64,000 nucleotides of DNA from Lachnospiraceae bacterium (GCA_017940415.1 JAGAYR010000009.1:170327-234326); one strand, 5' to 3'; shown: positions 17,671-27,323, numbered from the stretch's first letter. Notes: generated by a model not told the origin, from the sequence alone. Numbers and translations are program-made.

Positions 17671-18654
17671 ATGCTAGATATTTTAAAAGAATGTGAAGGC
17701 GCAAAGAGAATAGGCATCAGCGGTCATTTAAGACCTGACGGCGATGCCATTTCTTCATGCCTTGCTCTCAGACAGTATCTGCTGAATGCAATGCCTTCAG
17801 CGGAAGTTGATGTATATCTGGAAAATCCCATTCCCACCATCTTTGACGGTGAGATCGGATATTCGGAGATCAAGAGAGAATTTCCCGATGCGGATCCTTA
17901 CGATGTATATTTCGTTCTGGACTGCAACAGAGAAAGACTCGGAGGGCCCGGTAAGTATTTTGATGCTGCGGCCAAGAAGATCAACATCGATCATCACGAG
18001 AGCAATAAGACGGGAGTAGGAGATCTCAACGAGATCGATCCCGATATAAGTTCCACCTGCGAACTTCTCTATACTCTTTTTGACAAAAAGTTCGTAGATG
18101 TGGAAGTGGCAAAATGTATTTATACCGGTATGGTTACTGATACCGGAGTATTCCAGTACTCATGCACCTCTCCCGATACCATGAGAAGAGCTGCGGAGCT
18201 TATGGAATACGGATTTAATTTCCCCGCACTTATCCAGAGATGCTTCTATGAGAAGACTTATCTCCAGTCACAGATACTTGGAAGATGTCTCATGGAAAGC
18301 GTCAGATTCATGGACGACAGATGTGTGGTAAGCTGGCTCGATAAGAGAACACAGGATTTTTACGGTGTTGTCAGCAAGGATTTTGAAGGAATCGTTTCCC
18401 AGCTCAGAAATATCAGAGGAGCAGAGGTTTCCATCTTCATGTATGAAGTTGCCAATCAGGAATACAAAGTCTCTCTGAGATCTTCCGAGAAAGTAAATGT
18501 TGCAAAGATCGCCGAGAAGTTTGGCGGCGGCGGACATGCGAGAGCAGCCGGATGCAATATGAGCGGTAACGTATATGATTGTGTAAACAATCTTTCCAAG
18601 TATATCGAAAAGCAGCTTGATGCTTCCCCTGAAGGAGAAGAGCAGGATGCCTGA
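17671..18654 (+). CDS. nrnA: DHH-family nanoRNase / pAp phosphatase NrnA
   Basis: A 327-residue Mn-dependent phosphodiesterase of the DHH/DHHA1 family. Family members degrade short RNA oligonucleotides (2-5 nt) and dephosphorylate pAp. Motif I HLRPDGDA is at 19-26, the DHH triad at 107-109, and the C-terminal DHHA1 GGGGHARAAG at about 287-296. It sits between rbfA and truB, its usual place in Firmicutes. Its last 8 bases overlap the truB start. Confidence 0.93.
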   Translation: MLDILKECEGAKRIGISGHLRPDGDAISSCLALRQYLLNAMPSAEVDVYLENPIPTIFDGEIGYSEIKREFPDADPYDVYFVLDCNRERLGGPGKYFDAAAKKINIDHHESNKTGVGDLNEIDPDISSTCELLYTLFDKKFVDVEVAKCIYTGMVTDTGVFQYSCTSPDTMRRAAELMEYGFNFPALIQRCFYEKTYLQSQILGRCLMESVRFMDDRCVVSWLDKRTQDFYGVVSKDFEGIVSQLRNIRGAEVSIFMYEVANQEYKVSLRSSEKVNVAKIAEKFGGGGHARAAGCNMSGNVYDCVNNLSKYIEKQLDASPEGEEQDA

Positions 18655-19582
18655 TTCCGGAATTAATGGAATACTTAACATTTCAAAGGAGGCGGGATAC
18701 ACCTCCTTTGATGTTGTAGCGGTTGTTCGCGGCGTTTATCGCCAGAGAAAAAGCGGACACACCGGCACTCTTGATCCTATGGCAACGGGAGTTCTTCCCG
18801 TGGCACTTGGTAAAGCCACCAAAGTATGTGGGATGATAACCGATTGGGATAAGGAGTACATTGCCGAGCTTCTTCTCGGTAAGACTACCGACACTTTGGA
18901 TATCACCGGTGAAGTTACCGGCGGAGATCCGGATGTGGTAAGCAGTCTCTCCGAAGCTCAGATCCGTGATGCGGTAAACGCATATCTCGGTGAGATCGAC
19001 CAGATACCTCCCATGTATTCCGCACTTAAAAAAGACGGAAGAAGACTTTACGACATCGCACGCAGCGGACAGGTTGTGGAGAGAGAATCCCGTAAAGTTA
19101 CAATCCACAGGATTGAGGTTTTGGATATCTCACTTCCTGTTGTGAAGATCAAGGTTCTCTGCTCCAAGGGAACTTATATCAGAACTTTATGTGATGATAT
19201 CGGAAGAGATTTAGGATGCGGCGGATGCATGCAGTCACTTGTAAGAAGCAAGGTCGGTCCCTTTACTCTTGATAATGCGGTCAGTCTTGATGATATAAGA
19301 AACCTGAGAGATGAAGGTCGTGAAGATGAACTTATGGGATATCTCATGAGCATCGATACCGTGTTTGAAGATATTCCTTCACTCACCGTAAGTGATGAAG
19401 CCGAGAAGAAACTTAGGAACGGAAATAAGCTCCTGCCCGAAGACTTTACTCAGGCACCGTCCGATATAAGCTCATCATCCGATAAAAAAGAATTCAGGAT
19501 CTATCACTGCGACGGAAGCTTTGCTGCAGTTTACGAATTTGATTTTGCACAGGTTTTATTTTCACCGGTTAAGATGTTCTGA
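18647..19582 (+). CDS. truB: tRNA pseudouridine(55) synthase TruB
   Basis: A 311-residue enzyme that makes pseudouridine 55 in the T-loop of tRNAs. The catalytic motif GHTGTLDPMATGVL is at residues 37-50 with Asp43 as nucleophile. The KxxYxxAR-like segment and the TruB C-terminal domain follow. The ATG at 18647 has AAGGAG nine bases upstream, within nrnA; an earlier in-frame ATG at 18617 has no such site. The C-terminal PUA-like part is somewhat diverged. Confidence 0.95.
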   Translation: MPDSGINGILNISKEAGYTSFDVVAVVRGVYRQRKSGHTGTLDPMATGVLPVALGKATKVCGMITDWDKEYIAELLLGKTTDTLDITGEVTGGDPDVVSSLSEAQIRDAVNAYLGEIDQIPPMYSALKKDGRRLYDIARSGQVVERESRKVTIHRIEVLDISLPVVKIKVLCSKGTYIRTLCDDIGRDLGCGGCMQSLVRSKVGPFTLDNAVSLDDIRNLRDEGREDELMGYLMSIDTVFEDIPSLTVSDEAEKKLRNGNKLLPEDFTQAPSDISSSSDKKEFRIYHCDGSFAAVYEFDFAQVLFSPVKMF

Positions 19583-19584
19583 AT

Positions 19585-20511
19585 ATGGAAATAATCTCGG
19601 GAACAAAAGATATATATATAAACGGACCTTCATGTGTGGCAATCGGAAAATTCGATGGCGTTCATATCGGTCATCAAAGTCTTTTGATGGAGATAACCGG
19701 GTTTGCGAAAAGTCATGCGGATGAAGATTTTAAGTCGTGCGTTTTTACCTTCGATCCCGCACCCGAAGTTTTTTTCGGTGGAGACAGTGCAGTGCTTACA
19801 ACTCCGTCCGAAAAAAGAATTCTTTTTGAGAGAAAAGGCATCGATATCCTGATCGAATATCCTTTTGACAAAGAGACAGCGGATACGGAGCCTTTGGATT
19901 TCCTGAGCGACCTGATAGTCGGAAGGATTGGCGCGGTAATGATGGCTGCAGGTTCGGATCTGTCCTTCGGAAAAAAAGGACTGGGCAATGCGGAGCTTCT
20001 GACAAAGTACGGAAGAGAAAACGGCATAGATGTCAGCATAATAGATAAGCTCACCGTCAGCCTCGATAAGGAATATGAAGTAAGCTCTACACTCATAAGG
20101 CAGATGGTTACGGAAGCCAAGATGGAAGAGGCGGAAAAGCTTCTTGGAATTCCCTATTTTATCTGCGGAAAAATAGTTCACGGAAATCATATGGGAAGAG
20201 AACTCGGTTTTCCTACCATAAATGTGATTCCCGAAGAGAATAAGCTTTTACCTCCGAACGGTGTTTATACTTCGGATGTGATAATAGACGGTAAGAAATA
20301 CTTTGGTCTTACCAACATTGGTAAGAAACCCACGATTTCGGATCATGAGGTCAGGGGCGTCGAGACATTTATCTACGATTTTGACGGTGATGTATACGGA
20401 AGAGATGCCGAGATTTATTTGAAGCACTTTTGCAGACCGGAGACCAGATTCGAGTCCCTGGATGCTCTTAAGGATAAACTAGCTTCGGATATTGAGAAAT
20501 ATCGTCCGTAA
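19585..20511 (+). CDS. ribF: Bifunctional riboflavin kinase / FAD synthetase
   Basis: A 308-residue enzyme converting riboflavin to FMN and FMN to FAD. The N-terminal adenylyltransferase domain has the nucleotide-binding motif GKFDGVHIGH at 21-30. The C-terminal flavokinase domain contains the segment HGNHMGRELGFPT (about 201-213). Length is normal. The gene begins two bases after truB and closes the RNA/translation operon; truB-ribF adjacency is common in Firmicutes. Confidence 0.95.
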   Translation: MEIISGTKDIYINGPSCVAIGKFDGVHIGHQSLLMEITGFAKSHADEDFKSCVFTFDPAPEVFFGGDSAVLTTPSEKRILFERKGIDILIEYPFDKETADTEPLDFLSDLIVGRIGAVMMAAGSDLSFGKKGLGNAELLTKYGRENGIDVSIIDKLTVSLDKEYEVSSTLIRQMVTEAKMEEAEKLLGIPYFICGKIVHGNHMGRELGFPTINVIPEENKLLPPNGVYTSDVIIDGKKYFGLTNIGKKPTISDHEVRGVETFIYDFDGDVYGRDAEIYLKHFCRPETRFESLDALKDKLASDIEKYRP

Positions 20512-20543
20512 AAATCTGATTATTGATATTAACCTCCCATGCC

Positions 20544-20572
20544 TTGCGACTTAAGCGGCATTCGATTATAAT
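20544..20572 (+). promoter_or_regulatory. Sigma-A promoter of the Na/Pi cotransporter gene
   Basis: TTGCGA at 20544-20549, 17-base spacer, perfect TATAAT at 20567-20572. Transcription would start near 20579, about 58 bases before the ATG at 20637. Confidence 0.75.
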
Positions 20573-20636
20573 CGTAAGCGTTCGAAGAGGGAATGAATTA
20601 AGAATTTTTGTTTTTAGGAAACGAGAAGAGGAAGTA

Positions 20637-22310
20637 ATGAGTGTATCGGTAATTGTTGCACTGTGCGGGGGACTCGGTCTTTTCCTGTACGGCATGAAGA
20701 TAATGAGTAAGGCAATCGAGACAGTTGCGGGCGCCAAGCTCAGACATATTTTGGAAATATTCACGACCAATCGTTTTACGGGTATGATAGTGGGACTGAT
20801 CTTCACTGCAGTGATCCAGTCCTCGTCCGCTTGTACCGCGATGGTCGTTTCCTTTGTTAACGCAGGTCTTATGAATCTGTATCAGGCAGCAGGAGTTATA
20901 TTGGGTGCCAATATCGGTACCACCGTTACCTCGCAGCTCGTTTCATTCAACATAAGCAAATATGCTCCCGTGATCCTGCTTGTGGGTGTTGTCAGCCTTA
21001 TGTTTTCCAAAAAAGAAAAAACCAAGGATATCGCCGAGATAATCGTTGGTTTCGGTATCCTCTTCATGGGACTTCAGACCATGAGCTCTTCCATGAGCTT
21101 TCTTAAAGAGGATGCGAGAGTAGCTTCACTTCTCCTTTCACTTGATAATCCCTTACTTGCAACTATTGTGGGATTTGCCATAACTTCCATAGTCCAGAGT
21201 TCTTCCGTTACGGTATCCATTGTCCTCTTGATGGCTAAGCAGGATCTCCTCGGACTTCCCATGTGTATGTACATCATCATGGGCTGTAACATCGGTGCAT
21301 GTTCTACCGCGGTTCTAGCTTCCCTTTCCGGTAAGAAAGACGCAAAGCGTGCCGCTATGATTCATCTTTGGTTCAACGTTATCGGTACTGCCATCATGTA
21401 TGTCATCATGGCTGTGGGACAGGATCAGGTTATTTCATTTATCAAGATGTTCTCCGCAGACAACGGAAGATTCGTGGCAAATGCTCATACCCTTATGAAG
21501 ATTGCCCAGGTTATTCTGGTTCTTCCTTTTGTAAAGCCTCTTGTTAAACTCGCTTCCGCTACCGTAAGAGGAGAGGATGAGAAGGTTGGATACCGCGAGA
21601 ACTTCCAGCTTAAATACATCGGTTCCAAGGTTATCTTTAACCCCGCGACCGCTATGATAGAAGTTGTTAAAGAGCTGGACAGAATGGCCTCTCTTGCGAG
21701 TGAGAATCTTAATCGTGCTATGAATGCTCTGGTAACACTCGATGAGGACGATATTAATGAGGTATACAAGGTTGAGGAAAATATCAATTTCCTGAACCAT
21801 GCCATAACCGGATATCTGGTTCAGATCAACCAGATGCCTCTTCCCATAGAAGACTTGAAATCCATCGGCGCCATGTTCCATGTCGTTAATGACATTGAGC
21901 GAATAGGTGATCATGCGGAGAATGCGGCAGATGCCGCAAGGCAGCGTAAAGAAAACGGAGCGGTATTGTCCCATGATGCCATGAGAGAGCTTGGGGAAAT
22001 GCTGGATATGGTAAATACCATAATCAGATATTCCATGGAGATCTTTGCAAAGAGCGATGAGACTCATTTCCAGGATGTCATTGATCTTGAGGATAGGATA
22101 GATCAGGAAGAAAGAAAACTTCAGGAAAATCATATCAACCGTCTTACCAGGGGAGAATGCACACCCGAAGCAGGAATGATCTTCTCCGATATTGTATCCG
22201 GACTTGAGAGAGTTGCGGATCATGCAACCAATATTGCGTTTGCCATCAAAGAAGAAGAGGACAATCTTAACGCAGCGAAACAGGGAGCTATTCCCATTTC
22301 AAAACAGTAA
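20637..22310 (+). CDS. Na/Pi cotransporter family protein with C-terminal PhoU domain
   Basis: A 557-residue membrane protein of the NptA/YjbB family, expected to move phosphate with sodium (export or import). Two inverted Na_Pi_cotrans units carry the signature QSSS repeats (Gln61 and a second near residue 184). The last 200 residues form a helical PhoU-like domain, common in bacterial members and thought to regulate transport. The start is the ATG at 20637 after GAGGAAG; the open frame extends further upstream across the promoter and is not used. No pst genes are nearby. Confidence 0.88.
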   Translation: MSVSVIVALCGGLGLFLYGMKIMSKAIETVAGAKLRHILEIFTTNRFTGMIVGLIFTAVIQSSSACTAMVVSFVNAGLMNLYQAAGVILGANIGTTVTSQLVSFNISKYAPVILLVGVVSLMFSKKEKTKDIAEIIVGFGILFMGLQTMSSSMSFLKEDARVASLLLSLDNPLLATIVGFAITSIVQSSSVTVSIVLLMAKQDLLGLPMCMYIIMGCNIGACSTAVLASLSGKKDAKRAAMIHLWFNVIGTAIMYVIMAVGQDQVISFIKMFSADNGRFVANAHTLMKIAQVILVLPFVKPLVKLASATVRGEDEKVGYRENFQLKYIGSKVIFNPATAMIEVVKELDRMASLASENLNRAMNALVTLDEDDINEVYKVEENINFLNHAITGYLVQINQMPLPIEDLKSIGAMFHVVNDIERIGDHAENAADAARQRKENGAVLSHDAMRELGEMLDMVNTIIRYSMEIFAKSDETHFQDVIDLEDRIDQEERKLQENHINRLTRGECTPEAGMIFSDIVSGLERVADHATNIAFAIKEEEDNLNAAKQGAIPISKQ

Positions 22311-22362
22311 CACGCGGAGCAGTGGCTCCGGTTTATATGCCCCTTGGGGCAGGGAGGATATT

Positions 22363-23112
22363 ATGAAGAAATTTTTAGGATTAGTTATGTGTGCAGTAAT
22401 GGTCATGAGCCTTGCAGGATGCGGTAAGACTGCAAGCGGAACCGCACAGGCAGGCGTTCTTGTAATGGCTACCAACGCTGAGTTCCCTCCTTACGAGTAT
22501 CATGAGGGAAGCCAGATCGTAGGCATCGATGCTGAGATTGCGGCAGCCATCGCAGAGAAGATGGGATGTGAACTTAAGATCGAAGATATCGCTTTTGATT
22601 CCATCATCCCCGAAGTCAGTTCAGGTAAGGCTGATATGGGTATGGCCGGAATGACCGTTACCGAAGACAGAAAGCAGAACGTTGATTTCTCCGACACTTA
22701 TGCAATTGCACGTCAGGTTGTTATCGTAAGGGCTGACAGCGGAATCGAATCTCTCGATGATCTTGAGGGACTTACCATCGGTGTTCAGCAGGGAACCACC
22801 GGAGACATCTATGCTTCCGAGGATTACGGCGATGATCACATCGAGCGTTATGCGAAGGGAATGGAAGCTGTTCAGGCACTTACTCAGGGTAAGGTTGATG
22901 CGGTTATCATCGACAATGAGCCTGCAAGAGTATTCGTAGCAGAGAATGAAGGTCTTGTTATTCTTGAGGAGGCGTATGCCGACGAAGAGTATGCGATTGC
23001 GGTAAAGAAGGGCAACACCGAGCTTCTTAACCAGATCAATGCAGCACTTGCAGAACTTAAGGCTGACGGAACACTGGATGCCATCGTAGCTAAATACATT
23101 TCGGCTGATTAA
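22363..23112 (+). CDS. Amino acid ABC transporter substrate-binding lipoprotein
   Basis: A 249-residue extracellular binding protein of family 3 (SBP_bac_3), lipid-anchored through lipobox SLAGC. The core starts VLVMATNAEFPPYEY and includes the family segment DAEIAAAIAEKMG and the ligand-binding region GMAGMTVTEDR. Such proteins bind glutamine, cystine or other polar amino acids; the exact ligand is unknown. GGGAGG lies nine bases before the ATG. The permease follows after two bases and the ATPase after that. Two GC-rich hairpins at 22315-22350 lie between this gene and the preceding one. Confidence 0.93.
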   Translation: MKKFLGLVMCAVMVMSLAGCGKTASGTAQAGVLVMATNAEFPPYEYHEGSQIVGIDAEIAAAIAEKMGCELKIEDIAFDSIIPEVSSGKADMGMAGMTVTEDRKQNVDFSDTYAIARQVVIVRADSGIESLDDLEGLTIGVQQGTTGDIYASEDYGDDHIERYAKGMEAVQALTQGKVDAVIIDNEPARVFVAENEGLVILEEAYADEEYAIAVKKGNTELLNQINAALAELKADGTLDAIVAKYISAD

Positions 23113-23114
23113 AA

Positions 23115-23822
23115 ATGTTCGAACAATATATAAGTATTTTTCAACAGGAATTTATAAATAACTTTATCAAGGAGGACCGTTGGCGTTATCTTACTAACGG
23201 TCTTCTTGTGACTTTAAAGTTGACTTTTTTTGCGGTACTTCTCGGACTTGTGATAGGCTTTACCATCGCCATCATAAGAAATGTCCATGATAATACCGGC
23301 AAACTGGGTTTTCTGAATTTTCTCTGCAATCTTTATCTCACGGTTATCCGCGGAACTCCCGTGGTTGTTCAGCTGATGATAATCTATTTTGTCATCTTCG
23401 GAAGTGTGAGAATAGATAAAGCGCTTACCGCAATCCTTGCCTTCGGAATCAACTCCGGTGCGTATCAGGCGGAGATTTTCAGAGCCGGTATCCAGTCCAT
23501 ACCCAGAGGACAGATGGAAGCGGGAAGATCACTCGGTTTTTCCTATTTTCAGACTATGACCAAGATCATCATGCCTCAGGCACTGAAGAATGTTATCCCT
23601 ACACTTCTCAATGAGGTGATCACTCTTTTGAAGGAGACATCCGTTGCGGGTTACATTGCGCTTGAAGATCTGACCAAGGGCGGAGACATCATAAGGAGCC
23701 GTACCTATTCGGCTTTTATGCCTCTCATCGCCGTTGCTCTTATCTATCTTATAATGGTTCTCATTCTCGAAAGAATAGTCAAACTGATCGAAAGGAGGCT
23801 CAGCAAGAATGACAAACGCTAA
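23115..23822 (+). CDS. Amino acid ABC transporter permease
   Basis: A 235-residue inner-membrane permease of the HisM/GlnP family. The hydrophobic first helix (about 28-52) is followed by [11 protein letters not shown] (about 77-87), which is highly conserved in polar amino acid permeases, and by the EAA-type loop [14 protein letters not shown]. The 14-base overlap with the ATPase gene indicates coupled translation. Confidence 0.94.
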   Translation: MFEQYISIFQQEFINNFIKEDRWRYLTNGLLVTLKLTFFAVLLGLVIGFTIAIIRNVHDNTGKLGFLNFLCNLYLTVIRGTPVVVQLMIIYFVIFGSVRIDKALTAILAFGINSGAYQAEIFRAGIQSIPRGQMEAGRSLGFSYFQTMTKIIMPQALKNVIPTLLNEVITLLKETSVAGYIALEDLTKGGDIIRSRTYSAFMPLIAVALIYLIMVLILERIVKLIERRLSKNDKR

Positions 23823-24555
23823 CGAAAGCCCCCTTATAAGTGTCAGAAATCTTGAGAAGCATTTCGGTGACATGAAGGTCCTTAAAGGTATCACCGTTGA
23901 TATCAATAAGGGTGATGTGGTTTGCGTCATCGGTCCATCCGGAAGCGGTAAATCAACTTTCTTAAGATGTCTCAACAGACTTGATGAACCCACCGGCGGA
24001 GAGATTATTTTCGATGGAGTAAACATCCTTGATCCCGCCACGGATATCGATCTTCACAGACAGAAGATGGGAATGGTATTCCAGCAGTTTAATCTTTTCC
24101 CTCATATGTCCATCATGAAGAATCTGACCATAGCGCCCATGACCCTTCAGAAGAAGTCCAAGGAAGAAGCCGAAGGCTATGCGTACGAGCTTCTGGAAAG
24201 GGTAGGACTTAAAAACAGGGCACTGGATTATCCTCTTCAGTTATCGGGTGGCCAGCAGCAGAGAATAGCCATAGTAAGGGCTCTTTGCATGAAGCCCGAA
24301 GTTATGCTCTTTGATGAGCCTACATCCGCTCTTGACCCCGAGATGGTAGGAGAGGTTCTGGAAGTTATGAAAGAGCTTGCCGATGAGCATATGACCATGG
24401 TGGTTGTAACCCACGAGATGGGATTTGCCAGGGAGGTGGCAAGCAGGGTAATGTTCCTTGACGGAGGCGATTTCCTGGAAGAGAACGAACCTAAGGAGTT
24501 CTTTGCCAATCCTCAAAATGACAGACTTAAGGAATTTTTGGGAAAAGTACTGTAA
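23809..24555 (+). CDS. Amino acid ABC transporter ATP-binding protein
   Basis: A 248-residue ATPase of the GlnQ/HisP type that energises the importer encoded just upstream. Walker A GPSGSGKS is at 42-49, the signature LSGGQQQR and Walker [15 protein letters not shown] follow, and the H-loop lies in VVTHEMGFA. Length is standard. It is the last gene of the three-gene operon; no clear terminator separates it from the rpsO promoter. Confidence 0.95.
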   Translation: MTNANESPLISVRNLEKHFGDMKVLKGITVDINKGDVVCVIGPSGSGKSTFLRCLNRLDEPTGGEIIFDGVNILDPATDIDLHRQKMGMVFQQFNLFPHMSIMKNLTIAPMTLQKKSKEEAEGYAYELLERVGLKNRALDYPLQLSGGQQQRIAIVRALCMKPEVMLFDEPTSALDPEMVGEVLEVMKELADEHMTMVVVTHEMGFAREVASRVMFLDGGDFLEENEPKEFFANPQNDRLKEFLGKVL

Positions 24556-24581
24556 AAACGCGATTTTTTGCCAAATAATCC

Positions 24582-24610
24582 TTGTTTTTTGCGGGATTTG
24601 GTGATATATT
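24582..24610 (+). promoter_or_regulatory. Sigma-A promoter of rpsO
   Basis: TTGTTT at 24582-24587, 17-base spacer, TATATT at 24605-24610, giving transcription from about 24617 and a leader of about 118 bases. Confidence 0.75.
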
Positions 24611-24616
24611 ATCTAG

Positions 24617-24734
24617 GCATGCGGTCTTACCAAGGCACAGTCCAGAGGAAAACTCCACCCGGACTTTGTTTCAGGCGAAGCGCAGGCGGGATGCTCATAA
24701 GAGCATCTCAAATAATCAAACGGAGGTTTTAGAA
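24617..24734 (+). promoter_or_regulatory. Structured leader of rpsO (putative S15 autoregulation site)
   Basis: The leader contains AGTCC/GGACT (24639-24643/24661-24665) and a perfect 7-bp hairpin GATGCTC/GAGCATC (24690-24696/24701-24707), just upstream of the CGGAGG ribosome binding site. S15 represses its own translation through leader RNA structure in several bacteria. Whether this RNA matches a known S15-leader class cannot be settled by eye. Confidence 0.5.
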
Positions 24735-25001
24735 ATGATCAGTAAGGAAAAGAAAACAGCAATCATGAACGAGTATGCCCGCACACCCGGGGATACCGGT
24801 TCACCCGAGGTTCAGGTAGCGGTTCTCACCGCTCGTATCGCAGAGCTCACCGAGCACCTTAAGGCTAATCCCAAGGACAACCACTCACGTCGCGGAATGC
24901 TTAAGATGATCGGACAGAGACGTGGACTTCTCGATTATCTTGCAGCTAAGGACATCGAGAGATATCGTTCCCTTATCGAGAGACTCGGACTTCGTAAATA
25001 A
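24735..25001 (+). CDS. rpsO: 30S ribosomal protein S15
   Basis: An 88-residue primary 16S rRNA-binding protein that organises the central domain of the 30S subunit. The conserved [10 protein letters not shown] and [20 protein letters not shown] segments are intact and length is canonical. The start is the ATG at 24735 after CGGAGG; the longer frame extends back across the promoter. pnp follows, as in most bacteria. Confidence 0.98.
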   Translation: MISKEKKTAIMNEYARTPGDTGSPEVQVAVLTARIAELTEHLKANPKDNHSRRGMLKMIGQRRGLLDYLAAKDIERYRSLIERLGLRK

Positions 25002-25010
25002 TACAAAAAA

Positions 25011-25041
25011 CGAGAGGCCGTGCGATTTTGCACGCCTCTCG
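25011..25041 (+). terminator. Stem-loop after rpsO
   Basis: A 12-bp stem with one bulged C (25011-25023/25030-25041) and a GATTTT loop. The following AGTTGTATTT is only moderately T-rich, so this may terminate partially or act as a processing site between rpsO and pnp. Confidence 0.6.
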
Positions 25042-25066
25042 AGTTGTATTTAAACCTAGTTTTTAG

Positions 25067-25151
25067 GGAACAGACGGTAATTCCGAGATTGCTGAAAAGC
25101 AAGTGAATATCGATTCGCCGGTTTTTCAGTAGTTTCGGTACCCTCTGTTCC
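25067..25151 (+). promoter_or_regulatory. Long hairpin in the pnp leader
   Basis: An 85-base extended hairpin. The outer stem GGAACAGA/TCTGTTCC (25067-25074/25144-25151) is perfect; inward follow GGTA/TACC, CCGA/TCGG, CTGAAAA/TTTTCAG and GTGAAT/ATTCGC (one G-U) around a three-base apex, interrupted by small loops. It ends 33 bases before the pnp ATG. In E. coli a long pnp leader hairpin cut by RNase III mediates autoregulation by polynucleotide phosphorylase; this one has the same position and shape. Confidence 0.6.
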
Positions 25152-25183
25152 ATAAAATATTTCAAATATTTTAAGGAGGCATT

Positions 25184-27274
25184 ATGTACAAGAAGTATGA
25201 ATTGGACCTTGCCGGTAAGAAGCTTGTCGTAGATATCGACAGAGTCGGCAAACAGGCTAACGGTTGTGCTCTTATGCACTACGGTGATACCACCGTTCTT
25301 GCTACCGCAACCGCATCAAGTGCTCCCAGAGACGGAATCGATTTCTTCCCTCTTTCTGTTGAGTACGAAGAGAAGTTCTACGCAGTAGGAAAACTTCCCG
25401 GAGGATTTAATAAGCGTGAAGGTAAGGCAAGCGAGAATGCTATTCTCACCAGCCGTGTTATCGACCGCCCCATGAGACCTCTTTTCCCCAAGGATTACAG
25501 AAACGACGTTACTCTTGACTGCATGGTCATGAGCGTTGATCCCGAGTGCAGACCTGAGCTTGTTGCTATGCTCGGCGCATCAATCGCAACCTGCATCTCC
25601 GATATTCCTTTCGACGGCCCCTGCTCAATGACTCAGGTCGGAATGAAGGACGGAGAGTTCGTAATCAACCCTTCTCAGGAGATCTGGGACAAGGGTGACC
25701 TTAAGCTTACCGTTGCATCAACCAAGCAGAAGGTTATCATGATCGAGGCAGGCGCTAATGAGATTCCCGAGGAGAAGATGCTCCAGGCTATCTACATGGC
25801 ACACGATGTAAACCAGACTGTTATCGCATTCATCGACAAGATCGTAGCTGAGTGCGGAAAGGCTAAGCACGAGTATACCTCATGTGCTATTCCTGCAGAG
25901 ATGTTCGAGAAGATGAAGGAGATCGTTCCTCCCGCTGAGATGGAGACCGCTGTCTTCACCGATGACAAGCAGACCAGAGAGGGCAACATCGCTGAGATCA
26001 CCGAGCGTCTTAAGGAAGCATTCGCAGAGAACGAAGAGTATCTTGCAGTTCTCGGTGAGGCAGTATATCAGTACGAGAAGAAGACCGTAAGAAAGATGAT
26101 CCTCAAGGATCACAAGAGACCCGACGGACGTGAGATCACTCAGATCAGACCTCTTGCAGCTGAAGTTGATATCATTCCCAGAGTTCATGGTTCAGCTATG
26201 TTCACCAGAGGACAGACTCAGATCTGTGACGTATGTACCCTTGCTCCTCTTTCAGAGGCACAGCGCATAGAAGGACTTGATCCTTACGTTACCGAGAAGA
26301 GATACATCCATCAGTATAATTTCCCCTCATATTCGGTTGGTGAGACCAAGGTAAGCCGCGGTCCCGGACGTCGTGAGATCGGACACGGAGCTCTTGCAGA
26401 GCGTGCCCTTCTTCCCGTTCTTCCCAGCCCTGAGGAGTTCCCTTATGCCATCAGATGCGTATCCGAGACCTTCGAGTCCAACGGATCCACTTCAATGGCT
26501 TCTACCTGCGCATCCTGCATGTCCCTCATGGCAGCAGGTGTACCCATCAAGAAGATGGTAGCAGGAATCTCTTGCGGACTTGTAACCGGTGAGACCGATG
26601 ACGATTTCGTTCTCCTCACCGATATCCAGGGTCTCGAGGACTTCTTCGGAGACATGGACTTCAAGGTTACCGGTACTACAGAGGGTATCACCGCAATCCA
26701 GATGGACATTAAGATCCACGGTCTTACCAGACCTATCGTTGAAGGCGCTATCGCAAGATGCCGTGAAGCAAGACTCTTCATCATGGATACCTGCATGAAG
26801 CCCGCTATCGCAGCTCCCAGAGCTGAAGTCGGACAGTATGCTCCTAAGATCGTATCCATCAACATCGATCCCGAGAAGATCGGTGATGTTGTCGGACAGC
26901 GCGGCAAGACCATCAACGAGATCATCGCACGCACCGGCGTTAAGATTGACATCGATGAGAGCGGAAGAGTTGATATCTGCGGAACCGACAAAGAGGGTAT
27001 GGACAAGGCCATCGAGATGGTTCAGATCATTACCACCGAGTTCGCAGAGGGACAGGTTCTTAAGGGAAAGGTTGTCTCCATCAAAGAGTTCGGAGCATTC
27101 GTTGAGTTTGCACCCGGCAAGGAAGGCATGGTTCACATCTCCAAAATCGCTAAGGAGAGAGTTGAGCATGTTGAAGATTACCTGACACTCGGTGATGTTG
27201 TTACCGTTAAGTGCCTTGGTAAGGACAAGATGGGACGTATCAGCTTCTCCATGAAGGATGTTGCCCAGAACTAA
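25184..27274 (+). CDS. pnp: Polyribonucleotide nucleotidyltransferase (PNPase)
   Basis: A 696-residue 3'-5' phosphorolytic exoribonuclease that degrades mRNA using phosphate. Two RNase PH domains (about 10-230 and 305-545) flank a helical linker. A KH domain (IGKRGKTINEI-like IGDVVGQRGKTI, about 565-576) and an S1 domain (LKGKVVSIKEFGAFVEF, about 626-642) form the RNA-binding C-terminus. The ATG follows AAGGAGG. Length matches the family and all domains look intact. Confidence 0.97.
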   Translation: MYKKYELDLAGKKLVVDIDRVGKQANGCALMHYGDTTVLATATASSAPRDGIDFFPLSVEYEEKFYAVGKLPGGFNKREGKASENAILTSRVIDRPMRPLFPKDYRNDVTLDCMVMSVDPECRPELVAMLGASIATCISDIPFDGPCSMTQVGMKDGEFVINPSQEIWDKGDLKLTVASTKQKVIMIEAGANEIPEEKMLQAIYMAHDVNQTVIAFIDKIVAECGKAKHEYTSCAIPAEMFEKMKEIVPPAEMETAVFTDDKQTREGNIAEITERLKEAFAENEEYLAVLGEAVYQYEKKTVRKMILKDHKRPDGREITQIRPLAAEVDIIPRVHGSAMFTRGQTQICDVCTLAPLSEAQRIEGLDPYVTEKRYIHQYNFPSYSVGETKVSRGPGRREIGHGALAERALLPVLPSPEEFPYAIRCVSETFESNGSTSMASTCASCMSLMAAGVPIKKMVAGISCGLVTGETDDDFVLLTDIQGLEDFFGDMDFKVTGTTEGITAIQMDIKIHGLTRPIVEGAIARCREARLFIMDTCMKPAIAAPRAEVGQYAPKIVSINIDPEKIGDVVGQRGKTINEIIARTGVKIDIDESGRVDICGTDKEGMDKAIEMVQIITTEFAEGQVLKGKVVSIKEFGAFVEFAPGKEGMVHISKIAKERVEHVEDYLTLGDVVTVKCLGKDKMGRISFSMKDVAQN

Positions 27275-27290
27275 TCAATAGGCGCATGGA

Positions 27291-27323
27291 AGGGTCCTGT
27301 ATCTATCAGGGCCCTTTTTCTTT
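27291..27323 (+). terminator. Rho-independent terminator of pnp
   Basis: A 9-bp stem AGGGTCCTG/CAGGGCCCT (27291-27299/27307-27315, one G-U pair) with a 7-base loop, followed by TTTTTCTTT. Confidence 0.88.

Noticed and set aside
24640-24690. RNase P RNA, because CAGAGGAAAACTCC resembles its conserved core
   Set aside because: The transcript leader is only about 118 bases and lacks the remaining conserved regions.
26443-27169. Long minus-strand open frames opposite pnp (up to 225 codons)
   Set aside because: Antisense shadows produced by codon bias of pnp, whose protein is fully conserved.
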